Part shown: one piece after another, positions 52,742 through 61,176 of the stretch
Layout of the letters: the number at the start of each line of letters is the position of its first letter
Position numbering within the stretch: position 1 is the stretch's first letter
Source of the DNA: Thermococcus barossii
GTDB taxonomy: Archaea > Methanobacteriota_B > Thermococci > Thermococcales > Thermococcaceae
Assembly (NCBI RefSeq): GCF_002214465.1
Contig: NZ_CP015101.1
Coordinates: forward strand, 999,013-1,063,012
Reading direction: 5' to 3'
Length of the DNA: 64,000 nt
Position numbers and translations under genes: made by a program
The notes under the pieces: generated by a model
Databases searched by the model: none
Seen by the model: the letters and a program-made list of their open reading frames with translations, nothing else
What the model was told of the DNA's origin: nothing

Positions 52742-53128
52742 TCAGAGGGCCGCGAGTGCGCCAATCGTGAATACCCCCAGGAGCACCAGAATCCCCATGA
52801 CCATTGCAGCGATTACCGCGGAGAGTATCCACGCAAGGAAGGCCCTGAGCCAGTCGGTGTCAAAGACGGCCTTTATCACCCAGAGATTGGCCAAGAAACC
52901 CAGTATCGGACCGAGGGGCTGGAACACCGCCCCAACGATGGCACCGATCAGGGCACCGAGTATTCCTCCACCGAGTATTGCGATCATTGCCTTCCCTATC
53001 GAGGCATTTTTTATTCCTATAAGCTTGGCCGCCATCCACAGGAAGAGGGCCGCTATGAAAAGCGCCAGCAGGAAGCCGAGTATCGCGGCGGCACCGAGTC
53101 CAAAGACCATTCCGGGTCCATGCACCAT
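52742..53128 (-). CDS. small membrane protein of unknown function
   Basis: 128 residues, Gly/Ala-rich, with four predicted membrane helices (about 8-32, 45-70, 72-88, 97-125) and few charges outside 'KLIGIKNASIGK'. It follows a ribosome site (GAGGTGAGGG) and lies 51 bp upstream of the RecA-like gene on the same strand. No family recognised. Confidence 0.75.
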   Translation of the reverse strand: MVHGPGMVFGLGAAAILGFLLALFIAALFLWMAAKLIGIKNASIGKAMIAILGGGILGALIGAIVGAVFQPLGPILGFLANLWVIKAVFDTDWLRAFLAWILSAVIAAMVMGILVLLGVFTIGALAAL

Positions 53129-53231
53129 TCCCTCACCTCCAACCGGTATTGGGCTGCAGATTTATTAAAGTTCCCGTTTTCGCTCCAAAAGACCTTTAAA
53201 CAGGAAGGGTGACTCAGGCTGGGGGAAAGAG

Positions 53232-54038
53232 ATGCTGGAATCGCTGTGGAATGAGCTGTGGGGCTTCATCTACAGGTACTTCTGGGAGCCTATGTTCACA
53301 AGGAGCGGCTACAACCCGGTCAACACGCTTGTGTACGCCTTCATGCTCGGCTTCGGTGCCATATATACATATAGGTATATACTGAAACCCCTTCGGATTA
53401 AAATCGACAGGACGCTCTTTATAGCGGTCACCCTGATGGTCGTCTTCGGCTCGACCGTCAGAGCCCTCGTTGATGGAGGGATCCTACCCCAGAACCCGCT
53501 GATACTCACGCCGGGAATCTTCTTCACGACGTTCTTTGTAATGCTCCCCGCGATAGTTCTGGACGCGAAGCTGAAGACATACCCCAAGCTGACCTTTGGC
53601 TGGGGCGCACTTCTGGCGCTGGGGGCCAACTACCTCCTCGTCACACACGCCAAGAGCTGGGAGCCCTACGAGCTGACGCTAATCCACACCTTCGTCTCCT
53701 GGATCCCGGCCCTGCTGGTATACAGGTACCGGCCCTTCGACAGGCTCTACCTCTACGCAGTCCTGGCTCACCTCTACGACATGGGGTCAACGGTGGTGGC
53801 GATTCATTTCTACGGCTACCGCGAGGTTCACTGGCTGGAGAACATTCTGGTTCAGCACTTCGGGGCGTACTTCTACTACCCGTGGATAACATTCATTCTT
53901 GTTGTAGTCTACTACGGCCTCCAGAAGCTGGTTCCGGACGAGGAGGAAAGACGCCTCTGGTACCTCATGGTTTACGTCTTGGGCCTGGGGCCGGCGATAA
54001 GGGACCCCGCCCAGCTGGTGCTGCAGATAGGAGGCTGA
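53232..54038 (+). CDS. DUF63 family membrane protein
   Basis: 268 residues with seven or eight membrane helices. DUF63 features: 'PVNTLVYAFMLGFGAIYTYRYILKPLRIKIDRTLF', 'GSTVRALVDGGILPQNPLILTPGIFF', 'AHLYDMGSTVVAIHF' and 'GPAIRDPAQLVL'. This is an archaeal integral membrane family of unknown role. It ends four bases from the convergent helicase stop. Confidence 0.9.
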   Translation: MLESLWNELWGFIYRYFWEPMFTRSGYNPVNTLVYAFMLGFGAIYTYRYILKPLRIKIDRTLFIAVTLMVVFGSTVRALVDGGILPQNPLILTPGIFFTTFFVMLPAIVLDAKLKTYPKLTFGWGALLALGANYLLVTHAKSWEPYELTLIHTFVSWIPALLVYRYRPFDRLYLYAVLAHLYDMGSTVVAIHFYGYREVHWLENILVQHFGAYFYYPWITFILVVVYYGLQKLVPDEEERRLWYLMVYVLGLGPAIRDPAQLVLQIGG

Positions 54039-54042
54039 TCCT

Positions 54043-56664
54043 TCAGCCGTTCCTCCTTCCATTCCTGTGCCTTCCCTGTGGTTGGTCACTCCTTCCCCGA
54101 GCTTTCCTGCCTTCCCGGCCCCTCCAATCTAAGGGCCCTTGGTGTCCTCTTCCGCCCCCATGGTCCCCTCGTATTGTCCTGCCCTCCTCGATCTCCCTCC
54201 TGAGAAGCTTCGCCTCACTCTCGGCAGTCCTTACCCCGAAAACCCTTGCTATCCTCTCGATGGCTTCAAGCTTTCTGACTATTCCGTCGAGCCACGTGAA
54301 GACGTCGCCCGGGTAAACGATGAGGCCGTAGACCTTCCTGAAGTGCTCCGCTATCTGGGTTGGGTGCTTGCCGTTCCTCCTCAGCTCGATTATCAGGTTG
54401 CTAACGCGCTCCATCGCGTAGTCGGTGCAGTCGTCCTCTGGACACATAAAGAACTCCTGATAGATCGTGAACAGCCTCTCCGCCGCGTTGGGGCTGAGTT
54501 CTGGGATAACTTTATCGAGCTCTTCCAGAATCGACGCGAAGCTCGGGGAGAAGACATTCGCACTCAGCCTCCCCCTAACTGCACCCTCAAGCTCCCTCTG
54601 GAGCGTTCCGCTCAAATACAGGTTCTCGAAGGGGAGTAGCTTGACGGCTATCCCCTGGGGTGGCTTCTTTCCAAGGTTGCCCCTTACAAAGGTCGCCTCC
54701 CTGGGGAGCAAAAAGCTCATGCTTACGGCCCTTCCGTAGGGGGTGACATCGACGAGGGAGCCCTTGAGGCGGACGAAGCCGTACCCGCTGAGCTTCTCCA
54801 GAACCTTCTCGGCACTCTGATTGGCGCCGAGACATTTACTTTGCACGTCCTCAATGACGTCAAGATGATTGAAGACGCAGGAATGGGCCAGAACATTGTC
54901 CTGTTCGAGCTCGTCGCTCCATTCCACCATCACGGGCTCGATTGGAGCTGTTAAAAGCTTGAACGCAACCTCGTCCTCGGAGCTCTCCATCTGGGCCGAG
55001 TACTTCCTCCCCGGTTCCACGATCAGGTAAACCCTGCCCTTCTCGTGGTAGAGCGGCCTTCCGGCGCGGCCGAGCATCTGGTGGAACTCCCGAACGGTGA
55101 GCCACTTGTTGCCCATGGCGAGGCTCTCGAAGATAACCTGCGATGCCGGAAAATCAACGCCCGCCCCCAAAGCGGCCGTTGTAACTACCACGTCGAGCCT
55201 CTGGGCTAAAAACTCCATCTCGGTGAGTTTCCTCTGCCTGTAAGGCAAACCTGAGTGGTAGGGCTTGGCTTTGAGGCCTTTGCTCGTGAGGTAGGCGGCA
55301 AGCTCGTGCGTCCTCTTGCGCGAGAAGGTGAAGACTATGCTCTGACCCCTGTAGCCCTGCCTTGACTTCCTGCTCGCCTCTGCACGGCACAGAACCGCTA
55401 TGTGCCTCCACTTCTCCGATTCATTGCGGGCGATGATTATGTGCCTCTCCAAATCGACGGGCCTCTCGTCGTAGAGGACGAGCTTCAAGCCAAGCTCTTT
55501 GGCAAGCTCCTCGGGGTTTCCGACGGTGGCGCTCAGCCCTATGAACTGAGCCTTTGGGTAGAGCTTTCTCAGCCTCGCTATCAGGCCATCAAGCCTCGGT
55601 CCGCGCTCCTCGTCGTCGAGGGTGTGAATCTCGTCTATAACGATCGTCCCCACGTTTCCTATCTTCCTCCCCGCTCTGAGGAGGTAGTCAATGCCCTCGT
55701 AGGTTCCCACTATGATGTCGGCGTCTATGCCTGTATCCACGACCACCAGTTCGTCCCTCGTCTTAATCCTGCTCATGCCAACCCTTATCGCCACACGAAG
55801 GCCGAGTTTGGAGTACCTCCTCCTGAAGTCCTCGTACTTCTGGTTTGCCAAGGCAACGAGCGGAACGAGGAAGAGAAGCTTTTTCCCCTCCATCGCCCCT
55901 GGAACGCCTGCCAGCTCACCTATGAGCGTCTTACCGCTGGCGGTGGCAGAAACGACGAGGAGGTTCTCCCCTTCGAGGAGGCCGTTTTTAACGGCCAGAC
56001 TCTGAACCGGGAGGAGCTCGTTAACACCTTCCGCCTTGAGAACGGATTTAAACTTCTCGGGGAGATTCAGCTCGTCCACTTTGAGCTTCTCAACTCTTAC
56101 GTGCTTTGCCTTCAGCTCGTCCCACTTGGTTATCTCGGGGTGCCTCGTCGGGTCGAAGCGCGGGTCGAAGGCGTAGAGAACCTTGTCAAGATCTCTAAAG
56201 CGTTCGAGGAGCTTCTTCGCCTGGTCAAACATGGCCACGCTCTTAAACCTGAAGCGAAGCTCCCTTTTCAGCTCGTCCTCGGCACAGCGCTCGCAGATGT
56301 ACTCGTCCCGGTATTTTATTCGGTTTCCGGGGGTGAGAACTGTTATCCTACCTTCCAGCAGGCAGAGGCGGCACAGCTCGGCCTTCTCTACGCGCTTGTT
56401 CTGGAGCCTCCGCCTGAAGTAGTCCTCCCACTCATCGGCATTGACGAGGACGATTCTTGCCTGGCGGAGGAGCTTCTCGATCTCCTTCGGATTGCGGTAG
56501 TTGCTTCCCTCCAGAACCTTGAAGAGCCTTCCCTCGCGCATTATAAAGCGGTATATCCTGTCAGCTTTCAGGTTCTTCATCGCGGTGAGCTTTTCCGGCT
56601 CGCTCTCGATGAAAAACGCTTCCAGCTCGTTTTTCTTTCTCCCCGGTCTCACAACGAAGAGCAT
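54043..56664 (-). CDS. Ski2-like superfamily 2 helicase with zinc finger and Gly/Arg tail (ASH-Ski2 type)
   Basis: 873 residues. An N-terminal domain of about 190 residues holds a C4 zinc finger ('CRLC' about 98-101 and 'CERC'). The helicase core has motif I 'SATASGKT', DEIH box 'VIDEIHTLD', motif III 'GLSATVGN' and motif VI 'QMLGRAGRP'. A winged-helix/ratchet region follows, then a Gly/Arg/Asp-rich end from about residue 835 resembling an RNA-binding RGG tail. The layout matches the archaea-specific ASH-Ski2 helicase reported with aRNase J and the ribosome in Thermococcales; identity is inferred from domain order. GGGGGAG precedes the ATG, 12 bp after the lrp stop. Confidence 0.85.
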   Translation of the reverse strand: MLFVVRPGRKKNELEAFFIESEPEKLTAMKNLKADRIYRFIMREGRLFKVLEGSNYRNPKEIEKLLRQARIVLVNADEWEDYFRRRLQNKRVEKAELCRLCLLEGRITVLTPGNRIKYRDEYICERCAEDELKRELRFRFKSVAMFDQAKKLLERFRDLDKVLYAFDPRFDPTRHPEITKWDELKAKHVRVEKLKVDELNLPEKFKSVLKAEGVNELLPVQSLAVKNGLLEGENLLVVSATASGKTLIGELAGVPGAMEGKKLLFLVPLVALANQKYEDFRRRYSKLGLRVAIRVGMSRIKTRDELVVVDTGIDADIIVGTYEGIDYLLRAGRKIGNVGTIVIDEIHTLDDEERGPRLDGLIARLRKLYPKAQFIGLSATVGNPEELAKELGLKLVLYDERPVDLERHIIIARNESEKWRHIAVLCRAEASRKSRQGYRGQSIVFTFSRKRTHELAAYLTSKGLKAKPYHSGLPYRQRKLTEMEFLAQRLDVVVTTAALGAGVDFPASQVIFESLAMGNKWLTVREFHQMLGRAGRPLYHEKGRVYLIVEPGRKYSAQMESSEDEVAFKLLTAPIEPVMVEWSDELEQDNVLAHSCVFNHLDVIEDVQSKCLGANQSAEKVLEKLSGYGFVRLKGSLVDVTPYGRAVSMSFLLPREATFVRGNLGKKPPQGIAVKLLPFENLYLSGTLQRELEGAVRGRLSANVFSPSFASILEELDKVIPELSPNAAERLFTIYQEFFMCPEDDCTDYAMERVSNLIIELRRNGKHPTQIAEHFRKVYGLIVYPGDVFTWLDGIVRKLEAIERIARVFGVRTAESEAKLLRREIEEGRTIRGDHGGGRGHQGPLDWRGREGRKARGRSDQPQGRHRNGRRNG

Positions 56665-56676
56665 GTCACTCCCCCA

Positions 56677-57150
56677 TCAGTGCCTCTCGGCCTCACTCGG
56701 AACCCAGTTCTCCTTGAAGGTGTCTATTATGAGCGTCACCTCCACCCGCTCCAGGTTCTTGCCGAAGAACCGTTTAAGCCTCCCCGCGAAGGCCTTGACC
56801 TCGTCGGTGTTGTGAAAGCTGGCCATAACGAGTATCTGCCTCTCGCCGCTGCGGCGGTAGAGGCTCTGAACCTCATCAAGCTTGGCGATGCGCTTCAGAA
56901 TGGGGTCAATCGTGTGGTCGTCTATCGCCAGGCGCAGTTCAAAGAATGCCTGGACGTACTCGTCGAGGAAGGCCGGGTCGATGACAGCGGAGTATCCCCG
57001 TATAGCCCCAAGCCTCTCCAGCTTCTCAACCCGGTTTTTAACGCTCGCCGGGGACAGGCCAACCCGCTTTCCGAGTTCGGTTAGGGTTATCCTACCCTCT
57101 CTCCTCAGGATTCTGAGTATTTCCCTGTCCTTCTCGTCTACTCCCGGCAT
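56677..57150 (-). CDS. Lrp/AsnC family transcription regulator
   Basis: 157 residues from the ATG at 57150 (GGTGGAG upstream; a GTG nine bases earlier would add three). Helix-turn-helix 'ITLTELGKRVGLSPASVKNRVEKLERLGAIRGY', then the RAM ligand/oligomer domain. It lies between tyrS and the helicase gene with 29- and 12-bp gaps, so the three likely share a transcript. The effector is unknown. Confidence 0.93.
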   Translation of the reverse strand: MPGVDEKDREILRILRREGRITLTELGKRVGLSPASVKNRVEKLERLGAIRGYSAVIDPAFLDEYVQAFFELRLAIDDHTIDPILKRIAKLDEVQSLYRRSGERQILVMASFHNTDEVKAFAGRLKRFFGKNLERVEVTLIIDTFKENWVPSEAERH

Positions 57151-57179
57151 CGGCTCCACCAGCTAAAAGGGAGGGAAAA

Positions 57180-58307
57180 TCAGCGGGTGATCTTTATCTC
57201 CCGCATCAGCTCCAACGGTTCGGGGTGCCTCTCGAAGTACTCCCTTACCGGCCTGAGGAGCTCGATGAGGTATTCAGCCACTGCGTTCTTGAGGTCGAGC
57301 GGGTGAAGCTTGCCCTCGGCAAAGTCCCTCTTGAGCTCCTCGAAGGTGGTGTAGGTGACGTCGCCGCCGAACTTGGCGGGCCTGTGAACCGTGAACTCCG
57401 TTGGCTCTTCCCTGAAGATTATGTACTCTGCCCAGTCGAGGACCGGGTTGTAGGTCACCTCCCTCGCGGGGCAGAAGGCCTTCCTGAGCTTTTGCCTTAT
57501 CTCCTCCGGCGTATCGTGGATGAAAACCGCCGAGTAGGGCTTGCTCTTGCTCATCTTCATCTGTGTCTTCAGCTCCTTGAACTGCTCCTCGCTCTCGATT
57601 GGCCAGACCGGTGGCTCCTGAAGGCCGAGGAGGAGGTGGTGGTGCAGGGCGACGGGCTTGAGCTTCTCGCCCTTCCATTCGAGGGCGTGGTACTTGAGCT
57701 TCTGAGCCACCTCGATGGCTATGACGTGGGCCTTCCTTTGATCCATTCCGGCGTGAGCTATCGTGACCCCCTGATAGAAGATATCGGCGACCTGCATGGC
57801 CGGGTAGATGAGCTTTGCGAAGTCTATCCCCTCTCCCATCTGGCGCCCCATGATGGTTATGGAGCGCATCATCCTTGCGAGGGTGACGTTCTTGGAGATG
57901 TCTATGACCGTCTGCCAGTAGTCGCCCTTCTCAAGTATCTCGCTCGCGAGGACGAACTCGACCTTCTCAGGGTCGCCGCCCATGACCTTTATGCTCTGCT
58001 TCATGCCCTCCTTGAAGTAGGTCAAAGCCACCTTCTGGATTACCTCCAGATCCCCGCCGAGTTTGTCGTTTATCCAGCTGTGCCAGTCGGCGAGGAAAAT
58101 CCTCGTCTTGATTCCAGCCTTCTGGAGGTCGGCTATCTTCGCTCCAGCCATGAGTCCGGTTCCGAGGTGAATGTAACCGCTTATCTCAAACCCGATGTAG
58201 TGTTGCATCGGAGCACCGACTTCAAACAGGTGCCTGAGGTTCTCCTCGGTTAGGAGCTCCTCCGTTGGCTTTCTTTTAACGAGCTCTATCCTTCGCTCAA
58301 TATCCAT
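57180..58307 (-). CDS. tyrS: tyrosyl-tRNA synthetase
   Basis: 375 residues from the ATG at 58307 (GGTGGTGAG upstream). Archaeal class I TyrRS: HIGH-type motif in 'ISGYIHLGTGL', KMSKS motif as 'KMSKSK', 'ADWHSWINDKLGG' and 'QVADIFYQGVTIAHAGMDQRKAH', the last with the Gln and Asp that bind tyrosine. The short C-terminal domain recognises the archaeal C1-G72 pair. Confidence 0.96.
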   Translation of the reverse strand: MDIERRIELVKRKPTEELLTEENLRHLFEVGAPMQHYIGFEISGYIHLGTGLMAGAKIADLQKAGIKTRIFLADWHSWINDKLGGDLEVIQKVALTYFKEGMKQSIKVMGGDPEKVEFVLASEILEKGDYWQTVIDISKNVTLARMMRSITIMGRQMGEGIDFAKLIYPAMQVADIFYQGVTIAHAGMDQRKAHVIAIEVAQKLKYHALEWKGEKLKPVALHHHLLLGLQEPPVWPIESEEQFKELKTQMKMSKSKPYSAVFIHDTPEEIRQKLRKAFCPAREVTYNPVLDWAEYIIFREEPTEFTVHRPAKFGGDVTYTTFEELKRDFAEGKLHPLDLKNAVAEYLIELLRPVREYFERHPEPLELMREIKITR

Positions 58308-58430
58308 ACTCACCACCTGAAGCCTGAACGGTATAAGCCTTTAAGGACTTTACGGAACTTTTTCGGGACTGTTAAAGTTCGGATTCATAAGATTTATAAC
58401 TTCATGAGCCTTAAATAACCCGGTGATACC

Positions 58431-59483
58431 ATGAGGAAGGCTGCAATAATACTTGCGGTGTTTGTTTTCTTTGGAGTGTTTGGATTCGCCATGGCCAGCG
58501 CCACCACCATCGGTGTTGACCTCTCCCATGGTGAAAGCGACAAGGGCCTGGCAGTATTGACTGACAAGAACGGCAACGTCATCGCCGAGGGAATGATAAA
58601 GACCATCACCGATGTCAACTGGGTTTACATCGGCGACCCCGCTCTGGCGGACCAGCTCGGGATACAGAGCGTCGGCGAGAAGATAACCGCCGATGCCCTC
58701 AAGGACGTCGACTTCCTTATCATAGGCCAGCCGAGCCAGCCCTTCAGCAACGACGAGATAAAAGCCATCGAAGAGTGGTGGAACCAGGGCGGAAAGATTC
58801 TCTGGGTTGCCGCCGACAGTGACTACGGCGACGGTAAGGACAGGATTGACTACGCTGACTCTATTCTCGACGCGCTTGGCGTTCACCTTAGGGTCGACCA
58901 GGCCTCCGTTGAGGATGCCACCAGCAACGCTGGAGCCGGCTACCGTGTCGTCGGCCTCGTCAATCCCTCAGCCGATACTCCAAACAAGGACATGCTCACC
59001 AAGGACCTCAAGAACGGTGGAAAGGTCCTCTTCCACGGACCGGGTGTCGTTGCCTACGTTGACGACAACGGCAACTGGAAGCCGCTCCCTGCCGGAGGGG
59101 GCATTGAGAACGTCTACGTCATCGTCACCAGCAGCGGCGACGGCCAGATCGTCGAGAACACTGACCCAGCGGCCCAGGCCTACACCGCCGGTGAGACTGG
59201 CCAGTTCCCGCTCATGGCCGTTGAGGTCTTCCCGGACAAGAAGAACGTCCTCATCGTCAGCGGTGAGACCCCATACGGCGGCTACGAGCCCATGTGGAGC
59301 CCGACCTACCACGGAGTCGACCTCGACGGCCCGCAGTTCGTCACCAACTTCATCCACTGGACCATTGACCTCCAGCAGAGCCTCGGAAAGGAAGAGGGTG
59401 GCGGCGGTGGAAGCACCTGCGGTCCGGCCGCTCTCCTCGGACTCGCCATAATACCTCTCGCCCTCTACAGGAGGAAGAGGTGA
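58431..59483 (+). CDS. secreted GATase-like protein with CGP-CTERM tail
   Basis: 350 residues. Signal peptide 'AVFVFFGVFGFAMAS', then an alpha/beta domain ('ITADALKDVDFLIIGQPSQPFSNDEIKAIEEWWNQGGKILWVAADSDYG') resembling DUF4350/GATase-like surface domains, and a Gly-rich linker before Cys-Gly-Pro, a hydrophobic stretch and Arg-Arg-Lys-Arg. It precedes an ABC importer (88-bp gap to the lipoprotein gene), so it may assist capture or processing of the substrate; that is inference. TATA (GATTTATAAC near 58391) and GGTGAT precede the ATG. A T-rich tract follows the stop. Confidence 0.78.
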   Translation: MRKAAIILAVFVFFGVFGFAMASATTIGVDLSHGESDKGLAVLTDKNGNVIAEGMIKTITDVNWVYIGDPALADQLGIQSVGEKITADALKDVDFLIIGQPSQPFSNDEIKAIEEWWNQGGKILWVAADSDYGDGKDRIDYADSILDALGVHLRVDQASVEDATSNAGAGYRVVGLVNPSADTPNKDMLTKDLKNGGKVLFHGPGVVAYVDDNGNWKPLPAGGGIENVYVIVTSSGDGQIVENTDPAAQAYTAGETGQFPLMAVEVFPDKKNVLIVSGETPYGGYEPMWSPTYHGVDLDGPQFVTNFIHWTIDLQQSLGKEEGGGGGSTCGPAALLGLAIIPLALYRRKR

Positions 59484-59485
59484 AT

Positions 59486-59499
59486 CTTCTTTTTCTTTA
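59486..59499 (+). terminator. T-rich terminator after the CGP-CTERM gene
   Basis: The stop codon is followed within a few bases by TCTTCTTTTTCTTT, a U-rich tract of the archaeal terminator type. A new promoter-like AT-rich region and GGTGAT precede the lipoprotein gene. Confidence 0.5.
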
Positions 59500-59570
59500 G
59501 TTCCTTGAACCATTAATTTTTTATTGAGTTTGCGGAACTTCCACTGATTGAACATAACTGGGTGATAAAA

Positions 59571-61010
59571 ATGAAGAAATGGGCCTCCCTTGGTCTTATC
59601 CTGCTTCTTGCACTCAGTGTTGTGGCCAGCGGCTGCATCAGTGGCGGCGGTGGCGAAAGCAGCGGCATAACCCTCGTTATCGTCACCAGACACGACGCCA
59701 CCATACAGTACATGGCCAAGCAGGCGTTCCTCAAGAGCGACATAGCTAAGCAGTACAACATCGTGGACCTCAAGTTCATTAAGGTCCCTGAGAGCCTCTG
59801 GCCGAGCTACATCGAGAAAGGTGCCGATGTCGGCTGGGGTGGAGGTCCGACACTCTTCGACGACCTCTACAAGGCCGGCTACCTCGCCCCGATAACGGAC
59901 GAGAAGGTTCTCGGCCTCATAGGCAACCAGATTCCGACCCAGCTCGCAGGAATGCCCATGGTCAGGAAGGAAGGCGACAAGGTTTACTGGATCGCCGCTG
60001 CACTCTCATCCTTCGGATTCACCGTCAACAAGGCCCAGCTCAAGAAGTGGAACCTTCCGGTTCCCGAGAAGTGGGAGGACGTTGCCAGTGAAGAGTGGGC
60101 ACTCAACCCGCCCCAGTACGGCATAGCCGACCCGACGAGGAGCACCTCCAACACGAGGATTTACCAGATAATCGTCCAGGCCTTCGGCTGGGATCAGGGC
60201 TGGCGCATTATGACCCTCATAGCGGCCAATTCCAAGATATACATGCAGAGCGACGCCGTCAGGGATGCGGTTATAAACGGTGAAATCGCCGCTGGAAACA
60301 CCATCGACTTCTACGGCTACACCGCCATGCAGCAGAACCCGGACTGCCAGTACATAGTGCCGAAGGGAGAGAGCATAATCAACGGCGACCCAATAGCGCT
60401 TCTCAAGAACGCCCAGCACCCTGAGGCAGCCCAGGCCTTCATCTACTGGGTCCTCACAGAGGGCCAGGCCGTCTGGATGAGCCCGGACGTCAACAGGCTC
60501 CCGATCAACCCGAACATCTTCGACATGAAGATAACCAAGACCTACGCTGACATAATCTTCAAGGGCCAGCACGAGGGACAGACCTACGGCCAGGTGAGGC
60601 CGGCCCTCAAGAAGGCCTACCAGGACGCAATCAACGCCGAGGGAATACCCTTCGACGACAAGCGTGCCCTTGAGACGGTCAGCGCACTCCAGTACTACTT
60701 CAAGGCCACCCTCGTTGACCCGAACCAGAAGCTCCACGACGCATGGGTTGCCATAGTGCAGGCATACAAAGAGGGCAAGATAACCAAGGAGCAGTTTGAA
60801 CAGCTCAAGGACGAGCTCACCGCCCCGATACAGTTCAAGGACCCGGAGACCGGCAAGATGGTGACCTTCACTGAGGAGTACGCCAAGAAGATAAACGACA
60901 AGATAACCAAGGACAGGAACTTCCAGGACCAGCTCGTCCAGGAGTGGCGGCAGGCGGCAGGAAACAAGTACGACAAGGTTCTCCAGGACCTTCAGAGCAT
61001 GACCGGCTGA
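59571..61010 (+). CDS. ABC transporter substrate-binding lipoprotein
   Basis: 479 residues from the ATG at 59571 (GGTGAT upstream; a GTG nine bases earlier would add three). A lipoprotein-type signal 'LLLALSVVASGC' is followed by a Gly/Ser linker. The body is a type 2 periplasmic-binding fold of the Fe3+/thiamine/spermidine class ('ITLVIVTRHDATIQYMAKQAFL', 'DVGWGGGPTLFDDLYKAGYL', 'GIADPTRSTSNTRIYQIIVQAFGWDQGW'). The C-terminal 100 residues form an extra helical extension. The ligand is not evident. It lies upstream of its permease and ATPase, with a terminator and promoter between. Confidence 0.88.
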   Translation: MKKWASLGLILLLALSVVASGCISGGGGESSGITLVIVTRHDATIQYMAKQAFLKSDIAKQYNIVDLKFIKVPESLWPSYIEKGADVGWGGGPTLFDDLYKAGYLAPITDEKVLGLIGNQIPTQLAGMPMVRKEGDKVYWIAAALSSFGFTVNKAQLKKWNLPVPEKWEDVASEEWALNPPQYGIADPTRSTSNTRIYQIIVQAFGWDQGWRIMTLIAANSKIYMQSDAVRDAVINGEIAAGNTIDFYGYTAMQQNPDCQYIVPKGESIINGDPIALLKNAQHPEAAQAFIYWVLTEGQAVWMSPDVNRLPINPNIFDMKITKTYADIIFKGQHEGQTYGQVRPALKKAYQDAINAEGIPFDDKRALETVSALQYYFKATLVDPNQKLHDAWVAIVQAYKEGKITKEQFEQLKDELTAPIQFKDPETGKMVTFTEEYAKKINDKITKDRNFQDQLVQEWRQAAGNKYDKVLQDLQSMTG

Positions 61011-61050
61011 ATTTAACATCTCCGCACATCTTTTGATATTTTTCTGAAGA

Positions 61051-61057
61051 TTTTTTT
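61051..61057 (+). terminator. T-run after the lipoprotein gene
   Basis: Seven T in a row, 40 bp after the stop, inside a T-rich stretch (61033-61062). A TATA element (AAATATTTAAATAG, 61105-61117) follows, so the permease and ATPase probably have their own transcript while the binding protein is made in excess. Confidence 0.55.
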
Positions 61058-61176
61058 CATTTCTGGCCCCGTTTTAGATGCCAGTAAATCAACAAATTCT
61101 TGGAAATATTTAAATAGACCCGGCCTCGACCCAATCAGAGTGACTGGGAGTTCAAAACAACGGAGGTTGATGCTCG

